A stretch of 64,000 nt of DNA from Schistosoma mansoni (Eukaryota; Platyhelminthes; Trematoda; Strigeidida; Schistosomatidae). Shown in pieces: positions 22,663 to 34,409 of this stretch; position 1 is the stretch's first letter, and the number at the start of each line of letters is the position of its first letter. The stretch is taken from positions 372,001 to 436,000 of the forward strand of contig NW_017386006.1 in NCBI RefSeq assembly GCF_000237925.1, in the 5' to 3' direction. The notes beneath the pieces are model-generated. The model was not told the origin of the DNA, did no database searches, and saw nothing but the letters and a program-made list of their open reading frames with translations. The translations under genes and the position numbers were made by a program.

Positions 22663-23097
22663 TTTGACCTTTTCTTTTATTCAACCTGTTTACTTCACAT
22701 GAATCGTTATTATGACTGAAATCAATATGAGTTATGTTTAGCATTACAATTATGTACTTGATGATTCTCATTTTATTTGCAATTTCGATGATTCAGAAAA
22801 AACTTTTCAACCTTCATTTTGCACTTTTATTCTTATCTTTACTTCACATAGAAACAAATCAACACTGAATATCATTCATTAATAACTCATATTATACATA
22901 CGTACACACAATTTATACAGTCTCCTTTTATTTTACATCGTTGAACTTTTCACTTGATTCTCATTCAACTCACTCATATTATCCTGTTTAAAAAAACTTC
23001 GACATCCAAATATGATTGGATTAAAAAGTAGTAGAGATTTTGATATGATTGTTAAAAAAACACTATATATTTCTTTGATGATTTTGATTTTGATTAT

Positions 23098-23142
23098 TTC
23101 CCTGAAGAAGTCCAGACAAGTTAGCTGGACGAAACGTTGGAA
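23098..23142 (+). ncRNA. hammerhead-like ribozyme motif in PLE-2 tail
   Basis: ctgaaga (23102-23108) supplies the C-U-G-A-n-G-A core, followed by one extra A. Stem II is gtccag/ctggac (23110-23115 with 23125-23130) around a 9-nt loop. gaaa follows at 23131-23134, and ac/gt can form a 2-bp, loopless stem III ending in the candidate cleavage site gtt before 23139. Stem I is ttcc/ggaa. PLE tails are known to carry minimal hammerheads with very short stem III. The extra A departs from the textbook core, so activity is uncertain. Confidence 0.5.
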
Positions 23143-23211
23143 TTATTTATATTTCAATCGCTGAGACTATTTCAAATATAATAATTTTTCACATATAATA
23201 ATTTGTTAAAT

Positions 23212-23320
23212 GTTTGTCGTTAAAGGTACTGAGTTTGAATTCCAAAGTGAACATTAACACTGTGGTCCAACTGTAAATCCAACTGAAGGGTCCCAAATAG
23301 ATTGAAATGCTTATCCTGAA
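23212..23320 (+). mobile_element. degenerate tRNA-headed SINE remnant
   Basis: ggtactgagtttgaattcc resembles a pol III B box in Smalpha-type SINEs. About 40 bp on, ctgaagggtcccaaatagattgaaatgc follows the hammerhead core order with several changes. It sits directly after the PLE-2 target repeat. Confidence 0.4.
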
Positions 23321-23631
23321 TTTCATTGATAGTCACAATTTATTTATCCAATTTAAATATTTCTGTACTGTTTAGAAATACAAATAAACGACAAATACAG
23401 CCATTTAAAAATTTTGTTTAAAAATCTCATAAAAACATACTTTGTGACATTGAGATATCATTGGTTCTGTGCAGCTTGTTACGTAGGTTACCTCAATGAC
23501 TCTTGAACAAACTTACAAATGAATTGATAATTGCTAGCCCAATCTATAACTTGCGACGAATTAAACCAACTTTTCTCTGTGGCATCACTAAACGAGTATA
23601 CAAAATATCTATGACAACGAATTTCGCGTGC

Positions 23632-23760
23632 TGGATCGTGGACACCTTCACCTGAGAATTCTCATATTAGGACGAAACGGTCTTCCAGTCCTTCTAGGGT
23701 TTTAATGGTGATCTATCTTATATTGACTCATGAACTCAAACATTGAAATTACTGCAATCT
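23632..23760 (+). mobile_element. hammerhead SINE (Smalpha-like), 3' two-thirds
   Basis: cctgagaattctcatattagg followed by acgaaacggtcttccag gives the hammerhead core and stem II. Downstream is the usual SINE end (ggtgatct... attgactcatgaactcaa). The core reads CTGAGAA instead of CTGATGA, so the ribozyme is probably inactive. The B-box head is missing or too diverged to see. Confidence 0.6.
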
Positions 23761-23969
23761 TTAAAAATCCCATTCTGAAATAAATATTTGACCATATAAA
23801 TTTCTTCAGTGAAGAACACACAGTTGATACCAAATACACTATGGATTTAACAAAATTCATTTAGCTATATACCTAATGAAAAAAAATTAAACAGATTTTT
23901 AAAAATTATTAAGTATTCCAAGAATATTGCCATCATGATTTAACCATGGTACAGATGTATTTAAATACG

Positions 23970-25310
23970 CCAAATGTCGATTAACTAGAATGCACTGCTG
24001 ACATTTCATCACATGTTCACTAAATACGAATTTAAAATCAGTTTTTACGAACAAGTGAATTACAATAAATAACCAAATCAGTAAATATCAATATGCGACA
24101 CATAGAAATAAAGGATAAATTTAACCACATAACTCAATGGTCTTCACTACTAACTAATTAAAATGAGAACAGATTTCATATATTTGTTATTCGCAATTAC
24201 TCTATACTCACTTCTATGTCTAAACGTTAACAGTGCACAGATGCCAGAGACAACAGAAACTAATATAACATGTGAAATGAGAGAATCAGACTCAAACTCA
24301 CATAATACTCACATGAATACAAAGCAATCGAGGCAAAAAGAAAATCGAAATTCTCATGGAAACAGAAGTGATGAACACTCAAATAGAAATGATGTAGTCG
24401 GATTCCACTCCTCAGATGAAGTATTCCGACTGAAATACTCAAATCAAAGAAGAAGTGATATTTATACTAAAGGTTACCAAACATTCCTTGGAAAGCGTAG
24501 ACGAGGCAGTAAATCACATGTGAGAACCACATTCAGAAGACGTTCTGGCTACGATTACAATGGTCGAAAAGAACGAAGTTCCACATTCGAAAGTTATGGT
24601 GAGGCAGACAGTTTCGATAGAAAGAAGATACGTGATGTGTTTGATGTGAATGGATATATTTCGGAGGGTCGAAAGCGTAGTAAATTTGGTGGATACGTCC
24701 AAGACGAACGACATGGAGTTATGTTAGGTGGACATAAGTCGAAAACATCGAGGGATGATAAGCAATCCTCTGAAAGCAGAAGACAGTCTGAAAACATAAA
24801 TCATCATCAGCTGTCTGCTAATCACACTTCAGAAAACATTGCAAGGTTCGATTCAAGTCGCCAAGGTCGAAGTGAAGACAGAGATGAAAGTCGAACGACT
24901 GTATATCCACCGTTAAGTAAATAAATAACTTAAATTTACACATCTCAGTTTCCCATTCCTGTTTCTTTACGAATTGCATCAAACTAAAATATATCAACCA
25001 TGAATTAGTGATGGTAAATCGTCAATGTATTCCATCCATCATTTGTTCACATCAATAATCAATATTATTTCATTCTTACCAATCCTTCATTCTTATCTTT
25101 CAAATCATTCTTACCAATGAATGTCTGTTAGATACATTAGGTTCCTTCTCGTCATCATATCGACTTCTCATTTATAAAATTCCCCAGTTTGATCTTCCTG
25201 ATCACTGGAAGATGAAATCTGTTGAAACCGTTTTTGTATTCTTACAAATTAAATTTGCAAACTGTAATAGGTCATTGTGACAGTTTGTGCATTGTAAGAA
25301 CAGGTGGGTA
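23970..25310 (+). repeat. segmental direct duplication, unit 1
   Basis: Near-identical to 34410-35755 (constant offset 10440 through most of its length). It covers about 190 bp upstream of the secreted-protein gene, the gene, and about 390 bp downstream, ending at agaacaggtgggt. Differences concentrate at the 3' end of the coding sequence. Confidence 0.9.
24163..24924 (+). CDS. secreted basic protein, TES-like, type A (copy 1)
   Basis: 253 aa, no intron evident. Residues 1-25 form a signal peptide (hydrophobic FIYLLFAITLYSLLCL, likely cut after NSA). The mature protein is rich in Ser, Arg, Asn and Lys and has one Cys (residue 37). A core at about 100-170 matches the other secreted proteins here: YDYNGR (130-135), then 27 residues to VFDVNGYI (159-166), followed by basic EGRKRSK. 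This resembles the trematode eggshell synthesis (TES) domain, so a secreted eggshell or vitelline role is plausible but inferred. Three possible N-glycosylation sites are seen, at NIT, NRS and NHT. The first Met is chosen because the signal peptide follows it directly. A direct duplicate lies at 34603-35331, with a different last 45 or so residues. Confidence 0.65.
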   Translation: MRTDFIYLLFAITLYSLLCLNVNSAQMPETTETNITCEMRESDSNSHNTHMNTKQSRQKENRNSHGNRSDEHSNRNDVVGFHSSDEVFRLKYSNQRRSDIYTKGYQTFLGKRRRGSKSHVRTTFRRRSGYDYNGRKERSSTFESYGEADSFDRKKIRDVFDVNGYISEGRKRSKFGGYVQDERHGVMLGGHKSKTSRDDKQSSESRRQSENINHHQLSANHTSENIARFDSSRQGRSEDRDESRTTVYPPLSK

Positions 25311-26820
25311 AAATGTATTTAAAAACAAAAGACACTACGGAAATTTATTATTTTTATTCGCGCCAATCAATCCAGACTAATTGCAACGCACACTTGATCT
25401 GTTCACGTAGATTACCAATCATTATACAGGATGAACATGGTAGTTGAAAGAAAAGAATGACAGAATATTCGCGTTTTTAAAGTACTCATCTACGTATAAA
25501 CTTTGGTTCATTCATCCTCACTTGCCTTAGATTATACTTACGGATAATCGCAAGGAGACAATACATTGAACCCTGTTTAAAACACATTATATAAGGTAGT
25601 TGTTTCAAACCGAACTGTCTTCGTACAGAACGTAGTATTATAATGAATGACTAATCCGTACATGTCAATGTCTAGTTGACCTTTTATTTTTATATATAAA
25701 TGTTCTTAACAAGTATATGTGTGATCAGATTGTTCGAAATGTATTGCGCTAATATATCACATAGTTCTGATAATCTTCGTCTTCTCATTACATTATCGAA
25801 ATTTCAGTTTTGTTTTCAACAACTCAAAAGCATTCAGTTTGAAACAGAACCACTACATGTCTTCAGCACTCAGTAATTCTTTTCTCTCCTTTTACATTGA
25901 CTTTCACAAGTAATTCAAATACTACACCACAGTAGATTACAATGAGTTTGATTCATCTATCCAGTTCATATTCATCACCTGAAATGTGTTGACAATCGAT
26001 TCGCAATGAAATATGTTCAGAAGTGAAGTCTCCAGATTCTTATTTTTCAATTCACTAACCAAGATAAAGCATGATTACTATAAAGATATGAATAGTGTTA
26101 TGATTGACTCCGAAATCAAATGTATCTACTAAGTTTCGATAGAAGGTCTAATCGACTGAATCAGTATTCAACGTTGACCAAACAATAACCATTTCACAAT
26201 TAGTTGGTCACTGAGTAGTGAACAACGTCTTGTATTTCAAGTCCTTCATAGTGGTGATCGATAGAAATCGAGATGTCAGGTCACTTTGACTAATACTGAC
26301 CATATTTCAGTTTGGTCGATAGAATTGGATCAGCTCATGAGAGATTAGACATACATGGCATTGGTAACTACTCAATTATCAGTCAATCGTAGATACACCT
26401 CAGTCCTACAGGATGTCAGTGGAGGCGCAAAGGGAACATAGTCGAGATTGAGTTCTATCTTTGACATGATCAAGTGTGTGAAACCTCACACTGGGATGAT
26501 AGCGTTCTTCAGTATTCACTCCCAAATATCGATCCGTGAAGTTAACTGACTTCCACAAGATAAACACGAAAGTTATGCAAACATGCAAAATAATGCTCTA
26601 GAGTGAGTTCGAAAACGCTGAATAATCTTGATAAAGCTATCCTTATAATAGGTAATTCACATCGCGGAAAATTTCGAGATGGAATGTGATGTTAGTGAAA
26701 AATTTAAAACATACATCATTAGCAAAATTTAATATATGTATTTAATTATTCGTAGTCGTCTCCATCGAAATACTACAAACAGTCCTATCAGTAAGTCATC
26801 AATCAACATAACAGTAAAAA
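25311..26820. other. no gene seen
   Basis: AT-rich intergenic DNA. Frames are short and unsupported. I could not assign any repeat to a known family. Confidence 0.55.
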
Positions 26821-26839
26821 TCATTAAGTTTGGCGAAGC

Positions 26840-27735
26840 ATTCGGATTTTGTGCCTCCTATTGGCGAACTTCCGAATGTAACAGGCTATCCAATATTGGC
26901 AAAATCTGATATCCAATGTGGATCGTGAATAAATTTATTCTATATTAAGTCTCTCTATGTTCTCCGTCTTTATTCTCTTTCGTTCAACTCTTTTGTGTAT
27001 GTGTTTTACATAACTTATTCATAATCAGTAAATGATTGTACTTATAGCAATGTCTACGCGTATGTTGTAATGCAAGTTTGTCGTGTAATATTCTACATAT
27101 ACTTATAACATTTATTGTATTTATCATTATAATTACTTCCCTTCAATCCCCGTGGCAGCTATTCTCAGTTTTTGCATCGTCGTTGACTCCTTATTTAAGC
27201 GCAACGGTTTCCATATCGTTTGCTATTGGTCCCGTTTTCGCTTGTTGATAAACTGTTATCAATTTTAGACATAACTGTAGTATCAGTTTATATGTTAAGC
27301 CCATATACTTTATCCTAGCTACTGGCCAAGCCAATTCGCCTGTCATGAGTCATATTTTGATCTTGTTATATATTCGCTTATTGACCTTGACTATACTTTT
27401 ATATGAGCGTATATGTGTACACTTCGTATCTTATTCATCGTATGTCTGTCACTCATTTTTGTCCGACTATAAATGTTGATTAACGCTTGCTTAAATCGAG
27501 TTGGCTTCCCAGCCATCTCCAATACGCATCATCTTTCGCCTCGTTCACTTCCTTCGCTTATTCGCCTGTTCACTCGCTCGTTATTATTCGCTCAGGTGTT
27601 GCTAACTTTCTGACCTGAGTTATTCGACAATAAACTGTAGTTGCTGCTATCCTTTGTCTTCTGATTTTACGCGCCGTTAAGATTAGAATTATATCGATTA
27701 TCGAAACGAACGATTAACGAATCGCGGCACTACAT
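26840..27735 (+). mobile_element. LTR-like remnant (fossil), family uncertain
   Basis: A non-coding block with promoter-like and processing-like features. At 27425-27530, ctgtcactcatttttgtccgactataaat resembles 57536-57570. A stretch ending in cgattaacgaatcgcggcac follows near 27730. The part at about 27000-27040 (ttttacataacttattcataatcag) also matches 35808-35840. I read it as a solo terminal repeat or fragment of an old Ty3/Gypsy-type element. No coding part is attached. Confidence 0.3.
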
Positions 27736-28179
27736 AACTATCAGCTACTATTAGCACTATCGTATGTTTTAATTATTCTTAATTTTTATTTCAGACTAAT
27801 GAACTCGATAAACGCCACAAATACCTCGCAATTTGGGGTTTGTAGCTAATTTATGTATATTATTCAATAAGGAACCGCTTTTTTCACTAATCGCACGTGC
27901 CTTAATTATGTGATTTAGACGCTTTGATAGATTTAACAGTCTATGTGATGATGATTTGTTATTCCTCAAACCAGGTTTTATCTATCTCACAATTTATTGT
28001 GATTTTTTCTTGTTCATCTCACCATTTTGTTAATGTGATCGTTACAAGTACGTTCTAACCAAGTTGTTGCAGTTCATGTCATATAATACCAATTAGAATA
28101 CAATTTAACTTATGCGTTTTCAACGATTCAAACAAGTGACAAGTTATCATACTTAACTCAAAGGAAATGAAATCACAGG

Positions 28180-28580
28180 GTGAATTTCGTGTTGAAGGCG
28201 GACTATCCATTAGCAAAATTGACGAATTTATGTGAAATCAACTGCTTGCTCAAACAAACAAAAATTGGCAGGTCCTCTTTTCTCAGTAATTTCAATTTAC
28301 ATGAACGTGCCAAAGTGCATACATTAGAAGAATCGAGGGAAGAGCACATGTTTGCATTTCCAAACATGTTCAAAAGAACTTGAACCTACAAAGGGCAACG
28401 GCTCTTAGCAGTATAGTAACTCAGCATTTACTTGATGCCGGGCACACCACTGACATTCCTCAAGATAAAGAAACACTGCTTCACTTCTGTTTGCTGAAGC
28501 GATTGTGATAAAAAAAAACTTGAACCTGATTTATGTACTCAAAAAGAGACAGTAATCAACCTATTGCTACCCCGATGAAT
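28180..28580 (+). mobile_element. PLE fossil, C-terminal endonuclease end
   Basis: Translated on plus, it follows the order of the PLE C-terminus: an ESREEHM block (compare RQRITEH in PLE-1), then a QHLLDAGHTTD block (compare AHLVDTGH), and an ending LCTQKETVINLLLPR that parallels LCIQKK...LSLPW near 6100. It is an old, broken fragment of a few hundred bases. Confidence 0.5.
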
Positions 28581-28589
28581 CATTTTTGT

Positions 28590-29879
28590 CATTATTATGA
28601 TAGTGTTCATTTTGTCATGTCGTTTTTCTTTACCAAATTCTCATTTTATGTACATTAAATTCACCCCTTTAGTCATACATTTCTATTCAGTTATTTCTCT
28701 TAACTTACGTAAACTCTTCAAATCATGTTCAATTATTACGCAACCCATCTTATCAGTTTAAATGTTTTTAGTGGAATCATAATAATACTGTGGATAATCG
28801 ATTTATAAAAGAATGATGAAGCGTTTAGCCACAATCTTATATTTGCTTCTTCGCTCAAAATACCACAGAAATTACCATACACTTTCCTACCTAGGAATCC
28901 AAAATGTTACAAAATTTACCTTTTTTATATATTCACTCAAACTGAACAATTCCGACAGTGAATTCATATTCTTTCTGAATAAACGTAACATGTAAATGTT
29001 ATGTTGGACACATTGATGACGTTCCACTAGAATCTGAAACGTGGGTAATAAGCCACATCAGAAACTATTGTGTGAAGATGGTACACCTGACAAGGCTTTC
29101 TGTTAGTCACTAGGAAGTGACTGAAAGCAACTCAACAGACTGAAATACCAAAGATAGGTCGGTTAGAAACAGTTGACAGTAAACCAAAGAAATAAGTTTT
29201 GTGTTATCTAGTACTCAATAATAAGGCGTATCTCCAGTCCTGATGGAGTTGATGTTCCCTAGTGGTTTTAGACTTAGGAAACCCAGTTTCACAGTCTGAA
29301 TTGTTACAATCAAGCTGTTCTCACCACTAACGTGTGATCAACTAATTTAAGCCATCTATTATTAAAAATACTTGTGTGTTTTATTTTCTTAAACTACCAT
29401 CTCCTCGGTCAATATTTATTGTACCATAAAAGGAAGCAACTAAGAATGATGCTTCTGACGGTTAGTGACCAGAACGGCTATATAATGTTTGAAAACACTT
29501 TACATTTTCCTAACTCAATGTTTGTCCTTTGATGTTTAAGCCCGGAAACTAACGAAATTGACCTTAATCCAAAGTTGTCATTTTTTTACTTCAATAACTA
29601 AATTCATAATTGACTTCAAACACTTTAACTTTATAAATGTTGATAGGCACACAAACTAGTTTGAAATCTGCCCTCAAGATCAAGTGATGGAAATACATTT
29701 CAATGTGATGTTTCTTTAATGAACTCAATGAAAACCCTGTAGAATAAACCAAACATTAATAATTAACTAACGCAACAACGAACCATTTGTACATATTTCA
29801 TTTTACCAAAAATCGAAATCAAATATCAAATTTCAGCTACTGTACGTTAATTTAAATTTAAAAAATATCAGCGAAACGA
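28590..29879. other. no gene seen
   Basis: AT-rich sequence with only weak tRNA-SINE-like scraps (for example around 29225-29330) that I cannot support further. Confidence 0.5.
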
Positions 29880-30140
29880 TAATCTATGAATGAGTCAATA
29901 GGATGTAGAGTAGTAAGCCTTAAATTTTGGCACACAATTCAATCGTCTATATGATTAAACAGCATTTTGTCATGATGGCTGACTTCACTTCTTGAAGAAA
30001 ACATTAACTCTAATTAATAACCTCACTTTTCAACTCTGAATCCTATTCCTATTCCCTCATACTAATCCATAACCTTCTTTTGACCCTAATAAATGATTGA
30101 ATTTTCTTAAGGTCATTACGGCATCACTGAAACGTCTTCA
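29880..30140 (+). repeat. dispersed repeat, shared with 58170-58440
   Basis: aaattttggcacacaattcaatcgtctatatgattaaacagcattttg parallels a block at about 58272-58318 (ggattttggcgcgaaattca...gaatagcgttttgaca). Both are followed by gctga and, some 150 bp on, aaggtca before another shared motif. It is non-coding. Confidence 0.45.
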
Positions 30141-30889
30141 ATAAATTATTGCCTAATCGAATAATTTTTAGCACATCTGGTCATCTAACAATCTCCATTT
30201 TACTTGCCTTGTTAAAGTTTTGACCGTTGTTCTCTTATTTCAGTTTTTATCTAATAGAGTCTACTTAGTTTAATCATTAATTTCTATAAATGTAACATAG
30301 ATTACGGTTAAATTGAAGAAATCAGCATATTGATCAACTAAATATTAACGTTTCATCAAGTTGATTTCTGTATATACTTACTGAATCGAAATTTTGATCA
30401 TCATGCTTGAGTCAGTGCTTCAGTTTTTCAGCAAAATAAATATACATAGTACATAGAAACAGAAGAGAAGAAAGAAAAAATAACTATGATATCATATTCA
30501 AGGTGATAGACCTATATTGTCATTCAGATTAATCATAAACCCCATTTAAACATAAGCGAACGCAATAATAAGTATATTTTTTTGTTACGTCCCAATAAGT
30601 AGTAAATTTTACTTTTTATGTTTCGTGACTTAATGTAAGCCACTTTTTCAGAGTGAATAAATAACCGAAATAAAATAAACATAAGTTTAAATGGTGAGAA
30701 GGAAACTGTTATATACTAGGGAAGAAGTAAGTACGGATAACTTACGGGACCTATTATTGGACTATTATTCTATGTATATTCCTATTATATAACTATTCAG
30801 TAACTAGATTATCTATATCTATGTTCATCTTATTACAAGCTTCATTTTGACCTGTTGATTATTATTATATGATTTACTGTTCCTAAGTT
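30141..30889. other. no gene seen
   Basis: AT-rich sequence, no supported feature. Confidence 0.55.
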
Positions 30890-31235
30890 TTACTCAGTTT
30901 ATTGATTATTGTCTCCCACGCTTACAGCCACATTTGGCTTGATTTTGTACAAATATTCTTTTCTATTTTATGGTGTGATGTGGTCTGCCTGTCTGGTATA
31001 TAAACAAAGTATGCTTGAAATAAACGATTCTCATAACACCAGCTGCTGTTGGTGTTCTGGACTCAAGTGGACGGGCTAGGCGGATTAAGGACTAATAAGG
31101 ACGTGAGATTACTCATACTGATTGGACATCCTTGATTGTCACCGTGTTAAGGTCGGAGAAGTCGTATTTCTATTGGTGAATGATTCACGCGAGTTACATC
31201 CTTGTTTAATTTGTAAGGTCATAACAAGTTAGCGA
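30890..31235 (+). mobile_element. LTR-like fossil, probably Ty3/Gypsy
   Basis: A block with a TATA-like tatataaacaaag at about 30999, a polyadenylation-like aataaac at about 31019, and an end at about 31222 (agttagcgacgacc) reminiscent of the sequence just inside the 5' LTR of many Ty3/Gypsy elements. It lies upstream of Gypsy coding remains at 32.0-33.5 kb, from which it is separated by a PLE fossil. It is an old fragment. Confidence 0.35.
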
Positions 31236-31499
31236 CGACCTTGAGCAAGTCATAACCGAAACAACGCAGAATATTTCGTTTACAATCAAAATCATAATGG
31301 GTCTGGATATATAAATGTCAAGTTATTTTTGGTTAAGCTCAATTAGTATGGCCTGTCATCGTATTACTTTTTGTGTGTCAGAAGGTAGATATTAGAAATG
31401 TATACATTTGTAGTACTCCCACATATGCTTTATCTTAAATATCTAAGTAGCATACTTAAGCCACTTCAACACAGCCTAATTAATGTTGTAAATGATTCA

Positions 31500-31980
31500 T
31501 AAGAATTCGAATCAAATATCTCGGTATTGTCCATCTACAAGAACGGAACATTGGTAATCTATGATGTTGTATCTTTATACACTAGTATTCCAATTGATAG
31601 ATGTCTAGACTTCGTTAATGGTTTACTAAAGAATGATAATACTTTATCTAGCAGATATACATTAAGTATTTGTTTAATCATGAAATCGCTGAATCTATGC
31701 TTAAATTCAACAATGTTCGTTTTCAAAATGACTTTTAATGAACAAACAAATAAAGTAGCCATGGTATCTCCATTATCTCCGATTGTTGCCAATTTATTTA
31801 TGTCCCATATTGAGTCTCTTATTTTTGCCAGTATCATCAGACCACGAATCTGGCCCAGGTATGTATATGACACATTTGTCATTATTAAAAAGAACCTTTT
31901 TGGAAATTTTCGCGAACACAAACACGTTCTCGGAAAACATCAAATTCACTTTCAAAAAAGGAGATGAACATGATGAGCCA
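31500..31980 (+). mobile_element. PLE reverse transcriptase fossil
   Basis: The remains read VSLYTSIPID (motif A region), then VAMVSPLSPIVANLF (motif B region), then a degenerate motif C before FVIIKK. They resemble PLE-2 more than PLE-1. Only the RT palm is left; it is an old, degenerate piece lying between LTR-like and Gypsy remains. Confidence 0.65.
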
Positions 31981-32039
31981 TGATTCCTAAACTGTTTTGT
32001 TGAAAAGAATTATAGTTGGAGTCTAAATCTAAATCACTC

Positions 32040-33535
32040 CCCTATTATATATTCTGTGCTCATTACTGATGCATCATGTTCCATGCAAACTTATGGTTGC
32101 TTAACAAGGTTATTCACCATTTCAGTGAGAAGCATTAGCTGTGTGTTGGACTGTTAAACGACTCTATAAATATTTATTTGGAAAGAAATTCATTATTGTT
32201 ACTGATCATGAAACTTTAAAGTTAATTTATCATTCTGAAAAATCCTTAGCACATACCTCAGCTGCTATGGTTCAACGATGGAGTACCACTCTGAGTGCCT
32301 ATAACTATACGATTCAGCCCAGAAGTCCCAAAAACAAATTCAACATGTTGACTAGATATATCGACAATCATTACATGATAAACCTGTTAATACTGCAGAC
32401 TGTTTATTAGTGCAACATTTACCGGCGAGACATCCGGACCTCATAAGAGAAACTCGTCGACACTTTGAATGTATACTCAGTGCTATACAAAATGTTTGGG
32501 ATGCCAATCCCAAACGTAGATTTCCTATCTATTTTTCAAAGCGGGATGAGTTCACCACTCCTGATGGTATTTTCTCCTTAAATGATCGTGTTGTTATTCC
32601 TCCTTCATTACGTAAATCTGTTCTTGTAGGTTTTCATAACCGATATTTGGGCGTCGAGAAAATAAAATCCTTGTCAAGGTTCACATATCGGTGACCGAAG
32701 ATAAATGAGATATATCCCACAATTGTGGGAGATGTCAGAAGTCGAAAAATCACCCTTCGAATTGGACTCCATGGCCATTATCGTCTGTTGACTGGCAGAT
32801 GATTTGTTCGGACTATTATGGTTCATTTCTCGGCAAATACCATACACTTTTCTTCATTGGTTGTTTTTTTAAGTGGCCTAAGGCTTTTTCAAAGCTTCGC
32901 AATCCAAGCGTTAATAAGGGGTTTTAGTCGGGAGAAGGTCCCTATGGTATTAGTGACCGATTATGGCTCTCATTTTGCTTCAGACACAGTCACCACCTGG
33001 TCGGACAGTTTAGTATGTAGACATCTGTTAACTGCTTCCAGGAGCCTTCATTCTAATAGCCAGGCAAAATATTTCATCAGGACATTAAAAACTGCTGCTG
33101 ATCCCACTGTGGCTTCAACATTTGATGAACTGAAGAAGAGGAGTAGACACATTTATACTGCAATATAGAAGTGCTAAACATTCTGTAACGAAAAAGACTC
33201 CATCAAAACCATTAAGGGTAAGGATTCTCCGTTTAATTATGGGGTTTCTTCTAAGTTTTCAGATGTTACGTATTATCGTTGAAATGGTCTTCTACCAGCC
33301 AAGGGGATTGTGGTAAAGAATATTAGAAAATCTATCGTTTGGATTTTAGATATCGATTATTTAAGTACACACGACCGACATGTTGATCAACTACAATCCC
33401 AGGAACCAGGTGCGTCCCTTCCAATTTCGGTTGTTAATTCGAATGCCAATGAGTTTATTCTAGATCGTACAGAGTCTACACCCAATCCAGTCAGACAGAC
33501 ACACGACAAACCTAAGGAGAAGTACAATTGATTAC
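32040..33535 (+). mobile_element. Ty3/Gypsy retrotransposon fossil (RNase H, integrase)
   Basis: Parts in order are an RNase H remnant (about 32045-32400, with FGKKFIIVTDHETLK and MVQRWS), a region before the integrase core (about 32420-32690), an integrase core remnant (about 32820-33165, with VLVTDYGSHF), and a C-terminal integrase tail (about 33240-33530, with RHVDQL). RT, protease and gag are not seen next to it. The element is broken in several places and looks old. The part order is typical of Ty3/Gypsy. Confidence 0.75.
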
Positions 33536-33544
33536 TGAAATTTA

Positions 33545-34405
33545 GATTCTAGTTTAAGCTGTGGTGGTAGAGGTACTTGTACTAACTGACGACTCCTTTG
33601 TACTTGATTGCACACTTATCACAAGTTCCAAATTAGATACGTTCATTTGTGCTCATCTAGTTCCAATTGCTCTAAATTGCATTATTTCGGAATTCCTAGT
33701 TAGCACATTAATTCGAATACTTCTAATCATCATTCAAAGATAATTTTGATATTGTCTTTTATTAGTTCTTCCGTAAAAAAGATTTCATAAGTATTTTATC
33801 GTTTGCGTTAATCAATGTAGACGCTGAACATCTGTAGCAGCTTCTCTGTTTCTCATTACATATTTTGGACAGAATTTCATAAATCAGACACCATGTGACT
33901 ATTGAGTCAACTTTACCCTCTTGTGCTTTTCGTAGCCTATTGTGACCTTTAATACACATGCTTCTTATATACGAGTCCTTGTATTTCTACACGTATAGGT
34001 TTCCTGTCTGTGTGTGTCTGCACAATCATTATATTATCCACTCCCTTTCTGCATCCTGATAATACTTTGAGTTATCCAACGCCTATAACGTGTGATAAGT
34101 AAAGGTGGCTGGTATGCTGATTTCATATTGCGTCTACTTGTCGCTCCTTAATATGAATGTCTACTAAAAACGGAATTCGTGAAACAAATGTATTCTCATA
34201 ACATTTCATACTTCTGCTTTTGGATTCAACGCTATACTAACATGATATGTCAATATTCAATTATGAAATGAAATATAAAATGAGCAAACATGGAACAGGA
34301 CTTAGGCACGGTTACCAAAGTCATTTCTTGAGCATAAAAAGTAAACAAAACAATTCAATTCAATACTTCGAAAATTTCAAACATATCTTTTGTATGTAAT
34401 AAAAA
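33545..34405. other. no gene seen
   Basis: AT-rich DNA between the Gypsy fossil and the second copy of the gene duplication. Confidence 0.55.
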
Positions 34406-34409
34406 GCGG

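Larger units (their letters stand above)
18874..23197. mobile_element. PLE-2: two Penelope-like copies head to head
   Basis: A minus-strand copy (about 18945-21356) and a plus-strand, 5'-truncated copy (about 21397-23197) meet head to head. The shared 1.8 kb pairs as an inverted repeat (coordinates sum to 42142), and the protein is identical in the overlap. A 14-bp direct repeat, ataatttgttaaat, lies at 18860-18873 and 23198-23211, so the composite probably entered as one unit. The joint (21357-21396) is a short AT-rich stretch with repeats of atatagaagagg-like sequence. Confidence 0.8.

Noticed and set aside
28813-28995. 60-aa frame with a hydrophobic start
   Set aside because: Short, no core motif of the secreted family, no conservation to support it.
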